From Pseudomonas sp. StFLB209 (GTDB lineage: Bacteria > Pseudomonadota > Gammaproteobacteria > Pseudomonadales > Pseudomonadaceae): 64,000 bases of DNA. The DNA lies in NCBI RefSeq assembly GCF_000829415.1, contig NZ_AP014637.1:5163001-5227000 (forward strand). The letters run 5' to 3'. The notes beneath the pieces are model-generated. The model had not been told where the DNA came from. It saw only the letters and a list, made by a program, of their open reading frames with translations, and made no database searches. Made by a program: the position numbers and the translations under genes. Every line of letters starts with the position of its first letter. The first letter of the stretch is position 1. Shown here piece after piece: positions 35,128-44,182 of this stretch.

Positions 35128-35754
35128 CTAACCCGCTTTGGCCGCCGTTTCGATCGACTGCCACGCCGCCCGCCCCAGCATGTCCCGATAGTGCCTGGGG
35201 CTATTAACCACACGTTTCGATAGCCAGGCCCGTGAATAATTTTCTGCCTGACCAATGATCAGCGACGGCAATAACTCGGCAGGCACGTGCGCAAAATGCT
35301 CGGCGATGCCTTGCGCGGTCATCCATTCCAGCAATTTCTTGTTGCGCTGCTTGTTGCGGGCGGCGAGTTCTTCCTTGAACGGACCGGTGGCCACGGCAAA
35401 GCGCCCCTGCAGGACAAATCGTGCCCAGTCCGGTTGCGCGTCCACCCAGTCGACATAGCTGTGCACCAGCGCAAGTACCCCGGCCTTGGCGTCACCTGCG
35501 TGTTGCAGGTAGGCGTCGCGCAGCCGTTCCTGGTCATCAAGCGCTGCAAAAAACAGCGCCGCCACCAGCCCTTCCTTGCTTTGAAAGTGGTGGTAAATCG
35601 CCCCCACGCTGGTATCGCATTCGGCACGAATGGCCTCGATGGTAGTGGCTTCAATACCCATATCGTTAAAGAAGCGCAAAGCCTGGCGCAGGATGGCGCG
35701 TTTAAGGTCGCCGCGTCTCCCGGGAAAAACACGGTCTAGCAGATCAGATTCCAT
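35128..35754 (-). CDS. TetR-family transcriptional repressor
   Basis: 208 residues from ATG 35754, the usual TetR length; the upstream extension to 35874 runs through the operator and is unlikely. The N-terminal helix-turn-helix is clear (AILRQALRFFNDMGIEATTI...TSVGAIYHHFQSKEGLVAA). Divergent from the DUF4442 gene with a palindromic site between them, so it likely represses that gene and itself. Confidence 0.88.
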   Translation of the reverse strand: MESDLLDRVFPGRRGDLKRAILRQALRFFNDMGIEATTIEAIRAECDTSVGAIYHHFQSKEGLVAALFFAALDDQERLRDAYLQHAGDAKAGVLALVHSYVDWVDAQPDWARFVLQGRFAVATGPFKEELAARNKQRNKKLLEWMTAQGIAEHFAHVPAELLPSLIIGQAENYSRAWLSKRVVNSPRHYRDMLGRAAWQSIETAAKAG

Positions 35755-35829
35755 GCGGGTGCGCCTGAAAAAGACGAATGGTACGACGACCACGGGGGCT
35801 GCAGGAAGCGGCGCTTGACACCTGTCAAA

Positions 35830-35848
35830 TACAGAATTATGTTCTGTA
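35830..35848. promoter_or_regulatory. TetR operator candidate
   Basis: TACAGAATTATGTTCTGTA has perfect 7-bp arms around a 5-base spacer, 40 bases before the DUF4442 start codon. A second, imperfect copy (CAGAGTAATATTCTG, 35850-35864) follows directly, as if two repressor dimers bind. Confidence 0.65.
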
Positions 35849-35888
35849 ACAGAGTAATATTCTGCAACCAACAAGAAGGTCGTGTTCC

Positions 35889-36329
35889 ATGAGCCAAGCC
35901 CTGAGCATGTTCAACAGCGTCGGATCATCTGCATTCAGCAACATGGTCTGCCAGATGGCCCCTTACTTCAGCACTATTACCCCGGAAGTGGCTGAGCTGA
36001 GGCCCGGTTATGCGCTGGTTAAAGTGCCGTTTCGCAAAGAAATCACCAATCACTTGGCATCAGTGCATGCCATTGCCTTGTGCAACGCCGCTGAACTGGC
36101 GGGCGGCATGCTGACGGACGTATCCATTCCCGCGGGCGGCAAGTGGATTCCGAAGGGCATGACCGTTGAGTACCTGGCAAAAGCCAAAACCGGCATCCGC
36201 GCAATTGCCGATGGCAGTGGCGTTGACTGGAACAGCGCAGGCGACAAGATCGTCTCGGTGGATATTTTTGATGAGGCGGATGTGAAAGTGTTTACGGCCA
36301 AAATCACCATGAATGTGAAGTCAGCTTGA
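35889..36329 (+). CDS. DUF4442 hotdog-fold protein, possible acyl-CoA thioesterase
   Basis: 146 residues, one hotdog domain (TPEVAELRPGYALVKVPFRK, then HLASVHAIALCNAAELAGGM), similar to PaaI-type thioesterases grouped as DUF4442. It may hydrolyse an acyl-CoA; substrate unknown. Its 3' end overlaps the convergent AraC gene by nine bases. Repression by the divergent TetR protein is likely. Confidence 0.83.
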   Translation: MSQALSMFNSVGSSAFSNMVCQMAPYFSTITPEVAELRPGYALVKVPFRKEITNHLASVHAIALCNAAELAGGMLTDVSIPAGGKWIPKGMTVEYLAKAKTGIRAIADGSGVDWNSAGDKIVSVDIFDEADVKVFTAKITMNVKSA

Positions 36330-37334
36330 GCTGAGCGAGGCGCCTCGGGCAACCCTGTGGCGCTCATTGCGCCATTGACCGGGGGCCACCCCGGTGGCGG
36401 CCTTGAACGCGCGACTGAGGGCCACATCCGAGCCGTAGCCCGTCTGCTCAGCCGCCATCGCAATCGAGTGCCCCGCCGCCAGCAGTAGCTTGGCCTGATA
36501 AATCCGCCAGGTCGCAATGTAGGCCAACGGCGGTATGCCGATAACCGACTTGAACAACGCCGCGAACGCCGAACGGGACATGGCCGCATCACGCGCCAAC
36601 TGCTCCAGCGTCCAGGGATGGGCGAGGTCTGCATGAATACGCCGCAGGGTTTTCGCCAACTGCTGGTGACTCAGGCCGGCCAGCCAGCCATCGGCCATGT
36701 TGCCTTCGGATGCCGCCCACACCCGAATCGCCTGAATGAACAGAATGTCCAGCAACCGACTGACGATATAGGGCGTGCCCAACCCATCTTGGGCCTCCTC
36801 CAGGCCGATCTGTTCAAGAACCGAAAGCATGCGCCCGGTATCAGAATCGCTCATGGCAACGTGCACTACATCAGGCAGCAAGGCTGACAGCGGCTCGCCG
36901 GCGGCATGGTCGAAGCTGAACAGGGTCGAGAAAAACTCACAGGCCGGCCCTTCACCGCCAAAGGTGACCCGATGGCCTGTCACGTGATCCGCCACCTCCC
37001 AGCAGGAGATGGCGACGGTGTCCGGTGTGTCGCCCAACACGCCGTCCACGCCCTGCTTGATGATCAGGCAGTCACCGGCCCTGATCTCGACAGGCGCCTG
37101 CCCTATGCGGGTGAACCAGCACTGGCCGCTGGCAACAACCAACAGCCGAGCCTGCCCCCCACTGTCAAACGAAATCGCCCACGGCGCCTGCCCACGCAAA
37201 CGAACAAACAGGGAGCTTTCCAGGTGCATGGCATTGAGTACGGAGTCGAAGGGGTGCATGGCGCCGACTTTGGACGATGGGTTAAGACTTCGATACTCCA
37301 GGCAATGGGCCATCCAGTCAAGCAAGGCCACCAT
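36321..37334 (-). CDS. AraC-family regulator, cupin_6 type
   Basis: 337 residues as drawn. A shorter start at 37259 (MHPFDSVLNAMHLESS) fits the family N-terminus better but neither has a strong ribosome site. Cupin half: FDSGGQARLLVVASGQCWF and IRAGDCLIIKQG; C-terminal AraC helix-turn-helix pair (WTLEQLARDAAMSRSAFAAL, AAEQTGYGSDVALSRAFKAA). Divergent from the MDR gene 44 bases away, the usual arrangement for this type of regulator. Confidence 0.85.
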   Translation of the reverse strand: MVALLDWMAHCLEYRSLNPSSKVGAMHPFDSVLNAMHLESSLFVRLRGQAPWAISFDSGGQARLLVVASGQCWFTRIGQAPVEIRAGDCLIIKQGVDGVLGDTPDTVAISCWEVADHVTGHRVTFGGEGPACEFFSTLFSFDHAAGEPLSALLPDVVHVAMSDSDTGRMLSVLEQIGLEEAQDGLGTPYIVSRLLDILFIQAIRVWAASEGNMADGWLAGLSHQQLAKTLRRIHADLAHPWTLEQLARDAAMSRSAFAALFKSVIGIPPLAYIATWRIYQAKLLLAAGHSIAMAAEQTGYGSDVALSRAFKAATGVAPGQWRNERHRVARGASLSSS

Positions 37335-37378
37335 AGGCCTTATTCAGGCCATTGGGACCTGATCGACCGAGGTGACGC

Positions 37379-38377
37379 ATGAAGGTTTACCGTTTACAGA
37401 AAATCGGATCCATCGAAGGCCTGGAGCTATGTGAGGAGCCCATCCCGACACCAGGGCCAGGTGAGGTTCTGGTGCGCATTGTGGCCACCTCCCTCAACTA
37501 CCGAGACTTGGCGATTCTCAATGGCTCATTGCCGTTCGGCGCGCAGGACGGTCGAGTACCGCTGTCGGACGCATCCGGCATTGTCGAGGCAGTGGGCGCC
37601 GGTGTGAGCCGGTTTGCGGTGGGCGATCGAGTGGTCAACGCGTTCGTTCCCGGCTGGGTGTCGGGGCCTTTTCGTGAGTTTGCCCCGCAATACGGTCTGC
37701 AGCTCGATGGCTGGTCCAGCGAATATCGCACTATTGACCAACAAGAGCTGGTAGCGTTACCCGACTCGATCAGTTTCGAGGCCGCAGCCACCCTGCCCTG
37801 CGCCGCCGTTACCGCTTGGTCAGCACTCAAAGGCATCGGCCCGCATCAACGGGTACTGACCCAAGGCACCGGCGGCGTGTCACTGTTCGCCGTGCAACTG
37901 GCCAAAGCCGCTGGCGCGCAGGTCATCGCTACCACGTCCTCGGAACAGAAAGCCGCACAATTGCGCGACCTGGGCGCCGATCACGTCATCAATTACCTTG
38001 AGCACCCGAACTGGAGCGAGGCCGTTCGGGCACTGACCAACGGTCGTGGCGTGGACCGTGTGGTCGAAGTCGGCGGCCCCGGCACCTTGATGCAATCGGT
38101 CAAAGCGGTCGCCATTGGCGGGCAAGTGTCACTGGTGGGCATATTGGCGGCCGGCGAAATGCCAGGGTTCATGGATATTTTCCTGAGCCAGGCACGCTTG
38201 CAACCGATTGCCACCGGTAACAGACAGGACCTGGAAGATCTCATCGCCACCGTGGCCCGGCATGATCTCAAACCGGTGATCGACAGCCGCTATGCTTTTG
38301 ATGATGCGTCCAGTGCGTGGCGACGCTTTGCGGCACGCAATCTGTTTGGCAAGGTGGTGATAACCCAAAACCTGTGA
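37379..38377 (+). CDS. MDR-family NAD(P)-dependent alcohol dehydrogenase/reductase
   Basis: 332 residues. GroES-like half with PGPGEVLVRIVATSLNYRDL and no zinc-binding Cys/His set, then the nucleotide fold (VLTQGTGGVSLFAVQLAKAA). The missing zinc ligands place it with quinone/enone reductases. An AGGTGACGC site precedes the ATG. Probably controlled by the divergent cupin_6 AraC protein. Confidence 0.85.
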   Translation: MKVYRLQKIGSIEGLELCEEPIPTPGPGEVLVRIVATSLNYRDLAILNGSLPFGAQDGRVPLSDASGIVEAVGAGVSRFAVGDRVVNAFVPGWVSGPFREFAPQYGLQLDGWSSEYRTIDQQELVALPDSISFEAAATLPCAAVTAWSALKGIGPHQRVLTQGTGGVSLFAVQLAKAAGAQVIATTSSEQKAAQLRDLGADHVINYLEHPNWSEAVRALTNGRGVDRVVEVGGPGTLMQSVKAVAIGGQVSLVGILAAGEMPGFMDIFLSQARLQPIATGNRQDLEDLIATVARHDLKPVIDSRYAFDDASSAWRRFAARNLFGKVVITQNL

Positions 38378-38752
38378 CCCAACGTCCGGTACCCAGGCCC
38401 TGCCATCGGTGCATTCCTGGGTTTGCTGGAACAAGTCAAAACAAGCGAGAAACGATCGGGTCGGACTCGCGCAAAAGCCTGTTTTTAACGCAGCGTGACC
38501 GAGCGCAGCTACTTTACGTACAGAGCCTAACCAAGGATTACCACGCAGCCGTTGTTTAATCGCGGCACAAAAACTTCAAGTAAAAATACGTCCAGCGGCT
38601 AACTAAACAACTCCTCCCGCCCTCCCAAAAGGACATCATGAAGCACCCGCTCGATACGCAAAACCCGATTGATGGGGCGCTCGACTTGCAGACAACGCGC
38701 GCCCGTGCCGGTGATCGGCGCTTCAAGCACCGGGCACCGGCAAAATGATTGT
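38378..38752. other. Intergenic region between convergent genes
   Basis: 375 bases between the ends of the MDR gene and the DUF4432 gene. Near 38700-38745 there are GC-rich partial repeats (GTGCCGGTGA and CACCGGGCACCGGCA) that could form a hairpin serving as a weak terminator. No gene seen. Confidence 0.45.
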
Positions 38753-39967
38753 TTACTCTTTGCTCAAATCCACCAACGGCACCTGGCGCACCTCGGTCGC
38801 ACGGCCGTTCTGGATCGTTTTGATCTGCTGCAGTGCCTGGTCCACCGCCGGTTTATCGGCCAGCAAGGCGTAGCTGATGCTGAACTGACGCTGTTGTTCA
38901 GGACCAATAGTCGGCACCAGATTCAGCGGTCGCTGGTAACGCCGGTTGTACGAGAAACTGGTGCCAGGCTCCAACCCGGTGACGTAGCCCTGGCCGCGGG
39001 TGTCAGTGTTTTTCCATAGCGAGAACACTGGCAACTGCTGGATATTGAAGCCCACTGCAACGCCGAGGCTGGCGGCTTTGTTGTGCAGCACCGTCAGCGT
39101 GTTGCCTTGGTCGTCGCCGTAAGGCACCACGTTGTACACGGTTTCATCGTAGTCAGGGGTCGGCCCGCGATAGGTCTGCCAGTCGCTCAGGTCGGCTTTG
39201 GCTTTATCGTTGAAAGGCGACACTTGCTTGACCGGCGCGGCAAAGCGCGCGCCCTCCTCCAAAAACGGCGTACTGAAGTTGCTGTGGTACAGCGCCTGGT
39301 ATTCCTTTGGATAGTCGCCATTATTGGTCAGGGTGTCATTGAGCACGAACCGCGCCGTACCTGGCTCAGTCACCAGTTCGGTCTGCACACTGAAGTCCAC
39401 TTTCTTGAACGCCTGCTCTTTCAACTCACCACGCACCCGAATGGCATACGGCGGGGTTTGGTCGATATGCACTGTGACCTTGCTGGCCGGAATATTCGCT
39501 GCGCGGCCATGCAGGGTCAGCAACTCGCCGTTGTCGATGCCCGGATGACCGACCCATTCGTAACCGCAGCGGGTGACCAGTTCGTTGAAGCCTTCCAGCC
39601 AGCCCAGACCGCCGCGCCCGTTAAGCTCAATGAAGGCCGGGTTGACCACTTCCTTGACCGGCGAATCCCAGCCCATCCTGGCCTCGCCGACCTGAGCATT
39701 GAGTACGTTCATCCCACGGGTCGGCACCAGCGTCAGCTTCATCGTGCCGTTATCAATATCAATCAGGCTCACACCTTCCTGACGCCCGCCATGCAGGGTG
39801 CGCATGCTGATGGAAAAAGGCTTGTCGAGCTTGACCCCAAGCTGCTCGCTGGTGATCCGCATATTGCTGGCGGGCTTGTCGCTGTCGAGCAGCACGAAGT
39901 CCCAGGCAAGGGCCTGAGTGCTAAGAGAAAGAGCGGCAATGGCGCAGGAAATCAGAGGCATTTTCAT
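38753..39967 (-). CDS. Secreted aldose 1-epimerase-like protein (DUF4432)
   Basis: 404 residues with a clear signal peptide (MKMPLISCAIAALSLSTQALA). The mature part is a galactose-mutarotase-like beta sandwich of the DUF4432 type, with LVPTRGMNVL, a GHPGIDNGELLTLHG loop and QALYHSNFSTPFLEEG. It would act on a sugar in the periplasm; substrate unknown. AAGGA precedes the start. No sugar genes are directly beside it. Confidence 0.82.
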   Translation of the reverse strand: MKMPLISCAIAALSLSTQALAWDFVLLDSDKPASNMRITSEQLGVKLDKPFSISMRTLHGGRQEGVSLIDIDNGTMKLTLVPTRGMNVLNAQVGEARMGWDSPVKEVVNPAFIELNGRGGLGWLEGFNELVTRCGYEWVGHPGIDNGELLTLHGRAANIPASKVTVHIDQTPPYAIRVRGELKEQAFKKVDFSVQTELVTEPGTARFVLNDTLTNNGDYPKEYQALYHSNFSTPFLEEGARFAAPVKQVSPFNDKAKADLSDWQTYRGPTPDYDETVYNVVPYGDDQGNTLTVLHNKAASLGVAVGFNIQQLPVFSLWKNTDTRGQGYVTGLEPGTSFSYNRRYQRPLNLVPTIGPEQQRQFSISYALLADKPAVDQALQQIKTIQNGRATEVRQVPLVDLSKE

Positions 39968-40229
39968 GGGCGGTTCCTTTCTTGGAATTATGATTCGCTT
40001 AAACAGATGAAACGTTTCAGCGACAGGTCCAGTCTAGTCCCATTTACAGCGCCGGTGTAGCCATCCATGGCCTGGCCACCTGTCTGCGACCGGGTCGAGA
40101 CTCATGACTTTGCCAGCGCGCGCTCGCGCCTGACGAACTGAATCTTCTCTGGGAAAAATCGTCCAGAGATCACTCAAGACAATCACACAGTGGCAAAATC
40201 GCGCTAACTTGAACACTTCGGAGACCCCG

Positions 40230-42083
40230 ATGCTTCGCATTTTTGAACGCTGGCTCGACCCTTTCCCGCCCGACGAGACGCCGCCACCGCCCATGGGCCT
40301 GGCGCGTTTTCTGTGGGCCTGCACCCGCGGTGCGCGTGGCTACATCCTCATGTTTGCGCTGCTCAGCGCAGCCGTCTCGATCTACGAAGCCTGGCTGTTT
40401 TCGTTCCTTGGGCAAGTTGTGGACCTGCTGTCGACCTGGCAGGCCGGCGGTGCGGTGAGCGCCGAAGAAAGCGGTGTGCTGTGGAGTATTGGCATTGTGC
40501 TGCTGGTCAGTATCGTGCTGGTGGCGCTGCGCACCATGGTTCAGCATCAGGTATTGGCGATCAACCTGCCGCTGCGGCTGCGCTGGGATTTTCACCGGCT
40601 GATGCTGCGCCAGAGCCTGTCGTTCTTTTCCGATGAGTTTTCCGGGCGGGTCACCACCAAAGTGATGCAGACCGCGCTGGGCGTGCGTGAAGTGCTGTTT
40701 ACCCTGATCGAGATCATTCCCGGTATCGGTGTGTACTTCATCGCGATCATCGCCCTGGCCGGCGGCTTTGCCCTCAAGCTGATGCTGCCATTCATTGCCT
40801 GGATCGTGTTGTTCGGCCTGGCCATGCTGTATTTCGTGCCGCGTCTGGGTCAGGTGGGTCAGGAACAGGCCAATGCGCGTTCCTCGATGACCGGCCGGAT
40901 CTCCGACGCCTACACCAACATCACCACGGTCAAGCTGTTCTCGCACTCCAAGCGCGAGGCGCACTTTGCCCGCGCCGCGATGGAAGACTTCAAGCAGACC
41001 GGCTTTCGCCAGATGCGGCTGGTCAGCCAGTTCGAGATCGTCAACCAGACCCTGGTGGTCGCGCTGATCATCGGTGCCGGCGGCTATGCCCTGTGGCTGT
41101 GGCACCAGGGTGACGTCGGCACCGGTGCAGTGGCGGCAATCACCGCCATGGCCTTGCGTATCAACGGTATGTCGCACTGGATCATGTGGCAGATGACCTC
41201 GCTGTTCGAGAGCATTGGCACCGTGCAGGACGGCATGGAAACCCTGACCAAGGGGCCCAAGGTCCAGGACGCGCCGAATGCCACGGAGCTTGCGACCACC
41301 GGCGGCGCCGTGACCTTCGACAACGTGAGTTTCAACTATAACGGCGAGCGCCAGGTACTCGACGGCCTGACGCTGAACATCCGCGCGGGTGAAAAAGTCG
41401 GCCTGGTGGGCCGCTCCGGGGCCGGCAAGTCCACCCTGATCAACCTGCTGCTGCGCTTTTATGACGTCGACCAAGGCGAGATTCGGGTTGATGGCCAGAA
41501 CGTCGCCAAGGTCACGCAAGACAGCCTGCGCAGCGCCATTGGCATGGTCACTCAGGACACTTCGCTGCTGCACCGTTCGATCCGCGACAACATCGCCTAC
41601 GGCCGCCCGGATGCCAGCGACGAGCAGGTCCGGCGCGCCGCCATCAACGCCCAGGCCGACGGCTTCATCCGTCAGTTGAGCGACAAGCATGGCCGCAGTG
41701 GCTATGACACCCAGGTTGGCGAGCGCGGCATCAAGCTTTCCGGCGGCCAGCGGCAACGCATCGCCATCGCTCGGGTGATGCTCAAGAACGCACCGATCCT
41801 GCTGCTCGACGAAGCCACCAGTGCCCTGGACTCAGAAGTCGAAGTGGCGATCCAGGAAAGCCTGGATGAAATGATGGTCGGCAAAACCGTCATCGCCATC
41901 GCCCATCGACTGTCGACCATCGCCGCCATGGACCGGCTGATCGTCATGGACGATGGACGGATTATCGAACAGGGCACGCATACCGAGTTGCTGGCGAAAA
42001 ACGGCGTTTATGCAAGGTTGTGGCAGCACCAGAGTGGCGGGTTTCTGGGAGAGGATCAGGGGGTGGTTGAGGCCGTGGAATAA
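40230..42083 (+). CDS. ABC exporter, fused membrane and ATPase domains
   Basis: 617 residues from ATG 40230 (GGAG five bases upstream); the TTG at 40209 is unlikely. Six membrane helices in the first 340 residues, then the ATPase with Walker A GRSGAGKST, signature LSGGQRQRIAIAR, Walker B ILLLDEATSALD and H-loop AHRLSTI. It works as a homodimer or half-transporter of the MsbA/multidrug class; substrate unknown. A cluster of REP sequences follows the gene. Confidence 0.9.
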   Translation: MLRIFERWLDPFPPDETPPPPMGLARFLWACTRGARGYILMFALLSAAVSIYEAWLFSFLGQVVDLLSTWQAGGAVSAEESGVLWSIGIVLLVSIVLVALRTMVQHQVLAINLPLRLRWDFHRLMLRQSLSFFSDEFSGRVTTKVMQTALGVREVLFTLIEIIPGIGVYFIAIIALAGGFALKLMLPFIAWIVLFGLAMLYFVPRLGQVGQEQANARSSMTGRISDAYTNITTVKLFSHSKREAHFARAAMEDFKQTGFRQMRLVSQFEIVNQTLVVALIIGAGGYALWLWHQGDVGTGAVAAITAMALRINGMSHWIMWQMTSLFESIGTVQDGMETLTKGPKVQDAPNATELATTGGAVTFDNVSFNYNGERQVLDGLTLNIRAGEKVGLVGRSGAGKSTLINLLLRFYDVDQGEIRVDGQNVAKVTQDSLRSAIGMVTQDTSLLHRSIRDNIAYGRPDASDEQVRRAAINAQADGFIRQLSDKHGRSGYDTQVGERGIKLSGGQRQRIAIARVMLKNAPILLLDEATSALDSEVEVAIQESLDEMMVGKTVIAIAHRLSTIAAMDRLIVMDDGRIIEQGTHTELLAKNGVYARLWQHQSGGFLGEDQGVVEAVE

Positions 42084-42098
42084 CCGCGCAGCATTAAC

Positions 42099-42148
42099 CT
42101 GCAGGAGCGGCTTTAGCCGCGAAAGACTTCGCAGCTAAAGCCACTACT
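42099..42148. repeat. Inverted REP pair after the ABC exporter gene
   Basis: GCAGGAGCGGCTTTAGCCGC is followed after a few bases by an inverted partial copy (TCGCAGCTAAAGCCACTAC). Same family as 16911-16976. Confidence 0.7.
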
Positions 42149-42204
42149 GTTCAATTAGGCACTACATACCTCGGTGGGAGCATATAGCGCCATTTGCGCA
42201 TCCC

Positions 42205-42226
42205 TCGCAGCTAAAGCTGCTCCTGC
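42205..42226. repeat. REP sequence overlapping a stop codon
   Basis: TCGCAGCTAAAGCTGCTCCT is a further REP copy. It encodes the last residues (EQEQL) and stop of the lipoprotein gene on the minus strand. Confidence 0.7.
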
Positions 42227-42741
42227 TCATGCGGTATCAGTGCACTGCGCTCCAGATCCTGCATCAGTTCGGTCAGCATCTGCCGCCGGTTTTCGGTAAT
42301 CGGCGGCGGGACGTACCAGGTGGCCACGCTCATGCCTTCGCGCTTGTAGGTGAAAGTGCGCAGTAACTGGCCGTCCTTGTAGACCTTGCCTTCAAGGTTA
42401 TGCACGTAGCTGTAAGGCACCGGCAAGGTCAGCAGGGTCAGGGCGTTGAGCGCCACCAGCACGCCCGCGCCCTCGCCCGGCGGCTGGCTGATGACCAGCC
42501 TATAGCCCTTGCGTGAGAAACCGTGGTCAACGAACGAGAACGCGCCCGATGACTTGACCGCCTCGGTCAGTTCGTTGCGTTCCTGCATGTCATGGCGCGT
42601 ATAACCTTGCGGCACCACCATCAGGCTCATCGGCACATAGCGCTGTTGCGCGTGATAGCCCAGCGGCTTCATTGACGGGTTGCATCCGCCCAGCAACAGC
42701 AGCCCGCCAGCCGCTATTGATATCTTGACCAAGCGGCTCAT
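42211..42741 (-). CDS. Lipoprotein, third gene of a lipoprotein operon
   Basis: 176 residues with signal peptide and lipobox LLLLGGC. The mature part is beta-rich with a hydrophobic segment (GVLVALNALTLLTLPVPYSY) and is distantly like the preceding gene's product, so the two may be paralogues. Family unrecognised. The start overlaps the preceding stop by four bases (ATGA). The C-terminal five codons lie in a REP sequence, suggesting that the original end was replaced. Confidence 0.75.
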   Translation of the reverse strand: MSRLVKISIAAGGLLLLGGCNPSMKPLGYHAQQRYVPMSLMVVPQGYTRHDMQERNELTEAVKSSGAFSFVDHGFSRKGYRLVISQPPGEGAGVLVALNALTLLTLPVPYSYVHNLEGKVYKDGQLLRTFTYKREGMSVATWYVPPPITENRRQMLTELMQDLERSALIPHEQEQL

Positions 42742-43262
42742 CGTGGTGCATCCAGCGGCTGGTCGGCCAGGCTCGCAGTCTGCATGTCACGGGCAAAAGC
42801 GCGGGCAATACGCCGGATGTTTTCCTGCCGCTCTGGCACCCCGAGATCAAACAGCCAGGAATACTTGCCCATGTAGTTTTCGTAGTGATAACGCTTGAGC
42901 ACCTTGCCGTCGCGCATCACGGTGAAGTCGGCCCTGGAGTCCATGTCGTTTTGCAGCGGCAACAGGAACAGTGTCGCAGCGCTCAGAAACACCAGCGGCA
43001 TGGGCGCCAGTTCGCGTTTGACGTTCAGGTTGACCATCACCTGGGTTTCCCCGGCCTTGGCGCTGCCATTTTCGACCTTGCTGAACACCCCGCTTTCGCG
43101 CAGGTAATTGCTCAACTCGGCGCCATGCTCCAGTGAATCAACCATCACCGTGATCGGCGGCAGATAATCGCGCCCCGCCTCGATCTGTGGATCGGGCAGC
43201 GTCTGGGTGCCGGCGCAGCCGCCCAGCAGCAGGCAGGCAGCAAAGACCATCGGTTTGTTCAT
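42738..43262 (-). CDS. Lipoprotein, second gene of a lipoprotein operon
   Basis: 174 residues; lipobox CLLLGGC right after a short signal peptide. Mature region: PPITVMVDSLEHGAELSNYL, a hydrophobic stretch (PLVFLSAATLFLLPLQ), then a C-terminal strand-rich segment. Same general plan as the next gene (secreted, central hydrophobic segment, charged tail). Overlaps both neighbours by four bases, so translation is coupled. Confidence 0.75.
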   Translation of the reverse strand: MNKPMVFAACLLLGGCAGTQTLPDPQIEAGRDYLPPITVMVDSLEHGAELSNYLRESGVFSKVENGSAKAGETQVMVNLNVKRELAPMPLVFLSAATLFLLPLQNDMDSRADFTVMRDGKVLKRYHYENYMGKYSWLFDLGVPERQENIRRIARAFARDMQTASLADQPLDAPR

Positions 43263-43939
43263 GGCGTGTTCCTTGGGGTGGTTGATTGCGCGTCGGTTCG
43301 CCCCTGCGCTGGCATTGGCAGGACGAAGGGATAGGCAGGTTTCAGGTCCAGGTTCATGGGCTGCAATACCGGTAAACCGGGGCTATAGCGCCGGGCGATT
43401 TGCTCATCGCGGGGTTGCTGATTGGCATGCAAGAACATGCACACCGACATACCGATGCAGCGCGAGCGAAATTCACCGAGGTAATAGGCCTTGCCGGCCT
43501 CCAGGCGCAGCGGCACCACGAACTGCTCGCGCGCCTGCAAAGAACGGAAGCTGCTGTTGGCACCAGTCCAGAAAAACTGGAAGTCATACAGCTCATAATC
43601 GCCCGGCTTGAGCGGCATGACGAACACACTGGCCTGGCCCGGCAGGGCCTTTTCATCGGCGCTGCGCGAGTCTTCGATGTCTTTGGGGGTATGCGCCACC
43701 TCGGCATGGCCCCACCAGGCTGCCGCACCGTCTTGCGAACCGCGCTTGCGCAGCAGAATGCGCTGATTGGTAAAAGCGCTGTCGCGCCCCTGCGGGCCGA
43801 TGCTGCCGACCAGCCAAGCCACCGGGCTACCGGCCGTCGGTTGCAACGGCTCGCTGACGAACACCGGAGACTTGGCGGCGCAGCCGGTCATCAGGGCGAT
43901 AGGTAGAAGACGTGCGAATGCACGGATAAATCCAGACAT
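43259..43939 (-). CDS. Lipoprotein, first gene of a lipoprotein operon
   Basis: 226 residues from ATG 43939 (AAAGGA upstream; the frame to 43978 is not supported). Lipobox ALMTGC. The mature domain is beta-rich (SVFVMPLKPGDYELYDFQFF...KAYYLGEFRSRCIG), like small proteins that carry a carbohydrate- or surface-binding beta sandwich. No firm family. First gene of a tightly overlapping three-gene unit encoding outer-membrane or periplasmic lipoproteins. Confidence 0.75.
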   Translation of the reverse strand: MSGFIRAFARLLPIALMTGCAAKSPVFVSEPLQPTAGSPVAWLVGSIGPQGRDSAFTNQRILLRKRGSQDGAAAWWGHAEVAHTPKDIEDSRSADEKALPGQASVFVMPLKPGDYELYDFQFFWTGANSSFRSLQAREQFVVPLRLEAGKAYYLGEFRSRCIGMSVCMFLHANQQPRDEQIARRYSPGLPVLQPMNLDLKPAYPFVLPMPAQGRTDAQSTTPRNTP

Positions 43940-44154
43940 GAGGGGTCCTTTGGATAAGTCGCGTTCCATCGGTGGCAAGCGGCTGACAACTGTTGCAGGT
44001 TTGCGGGGTGTAACGAGGATTGCCGCCTCAGGGAGTCTCTGCCCGGCGGCTGCGCGTCTGATCGTTTTAAACCGCGAAGGTTCCCCCAGAAGGCTGGCTC
44101 ATGTGGCGAGGGCGTCTGGCGGATTGCAATCAAACGGCCTTCCCGGCATCATTT

Positions 44155-44173
44155 GATAACAATTTCCATTAGC
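44155..44173 (+). promoter_or_regulatory. Fur box candidate upstream of ECF sigma gene
   Basis: GATAACAATTTCCATTAGC matches 13 of 19 positions of the Fur consensus and ends ten bases before the sigma gene start. Iron repression of this class of cassette is usual in Pseudomonas. Confidence 0.55.
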
Positions 44174-44182
44174 TTTTGAGCC

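Noticed and set aside
35755..35874. Upstream extension of the TetR gene
   Set aside because: It would read through the palindromic operator and give an atypical 40-residue N-terminal extension.
40170..41756. 528-aa antisense frame over the ABC exporter
   Set aside because: Low-complexity Gln/His/Asp-rich shadow of the ABC gene, which has all conserved motifs.
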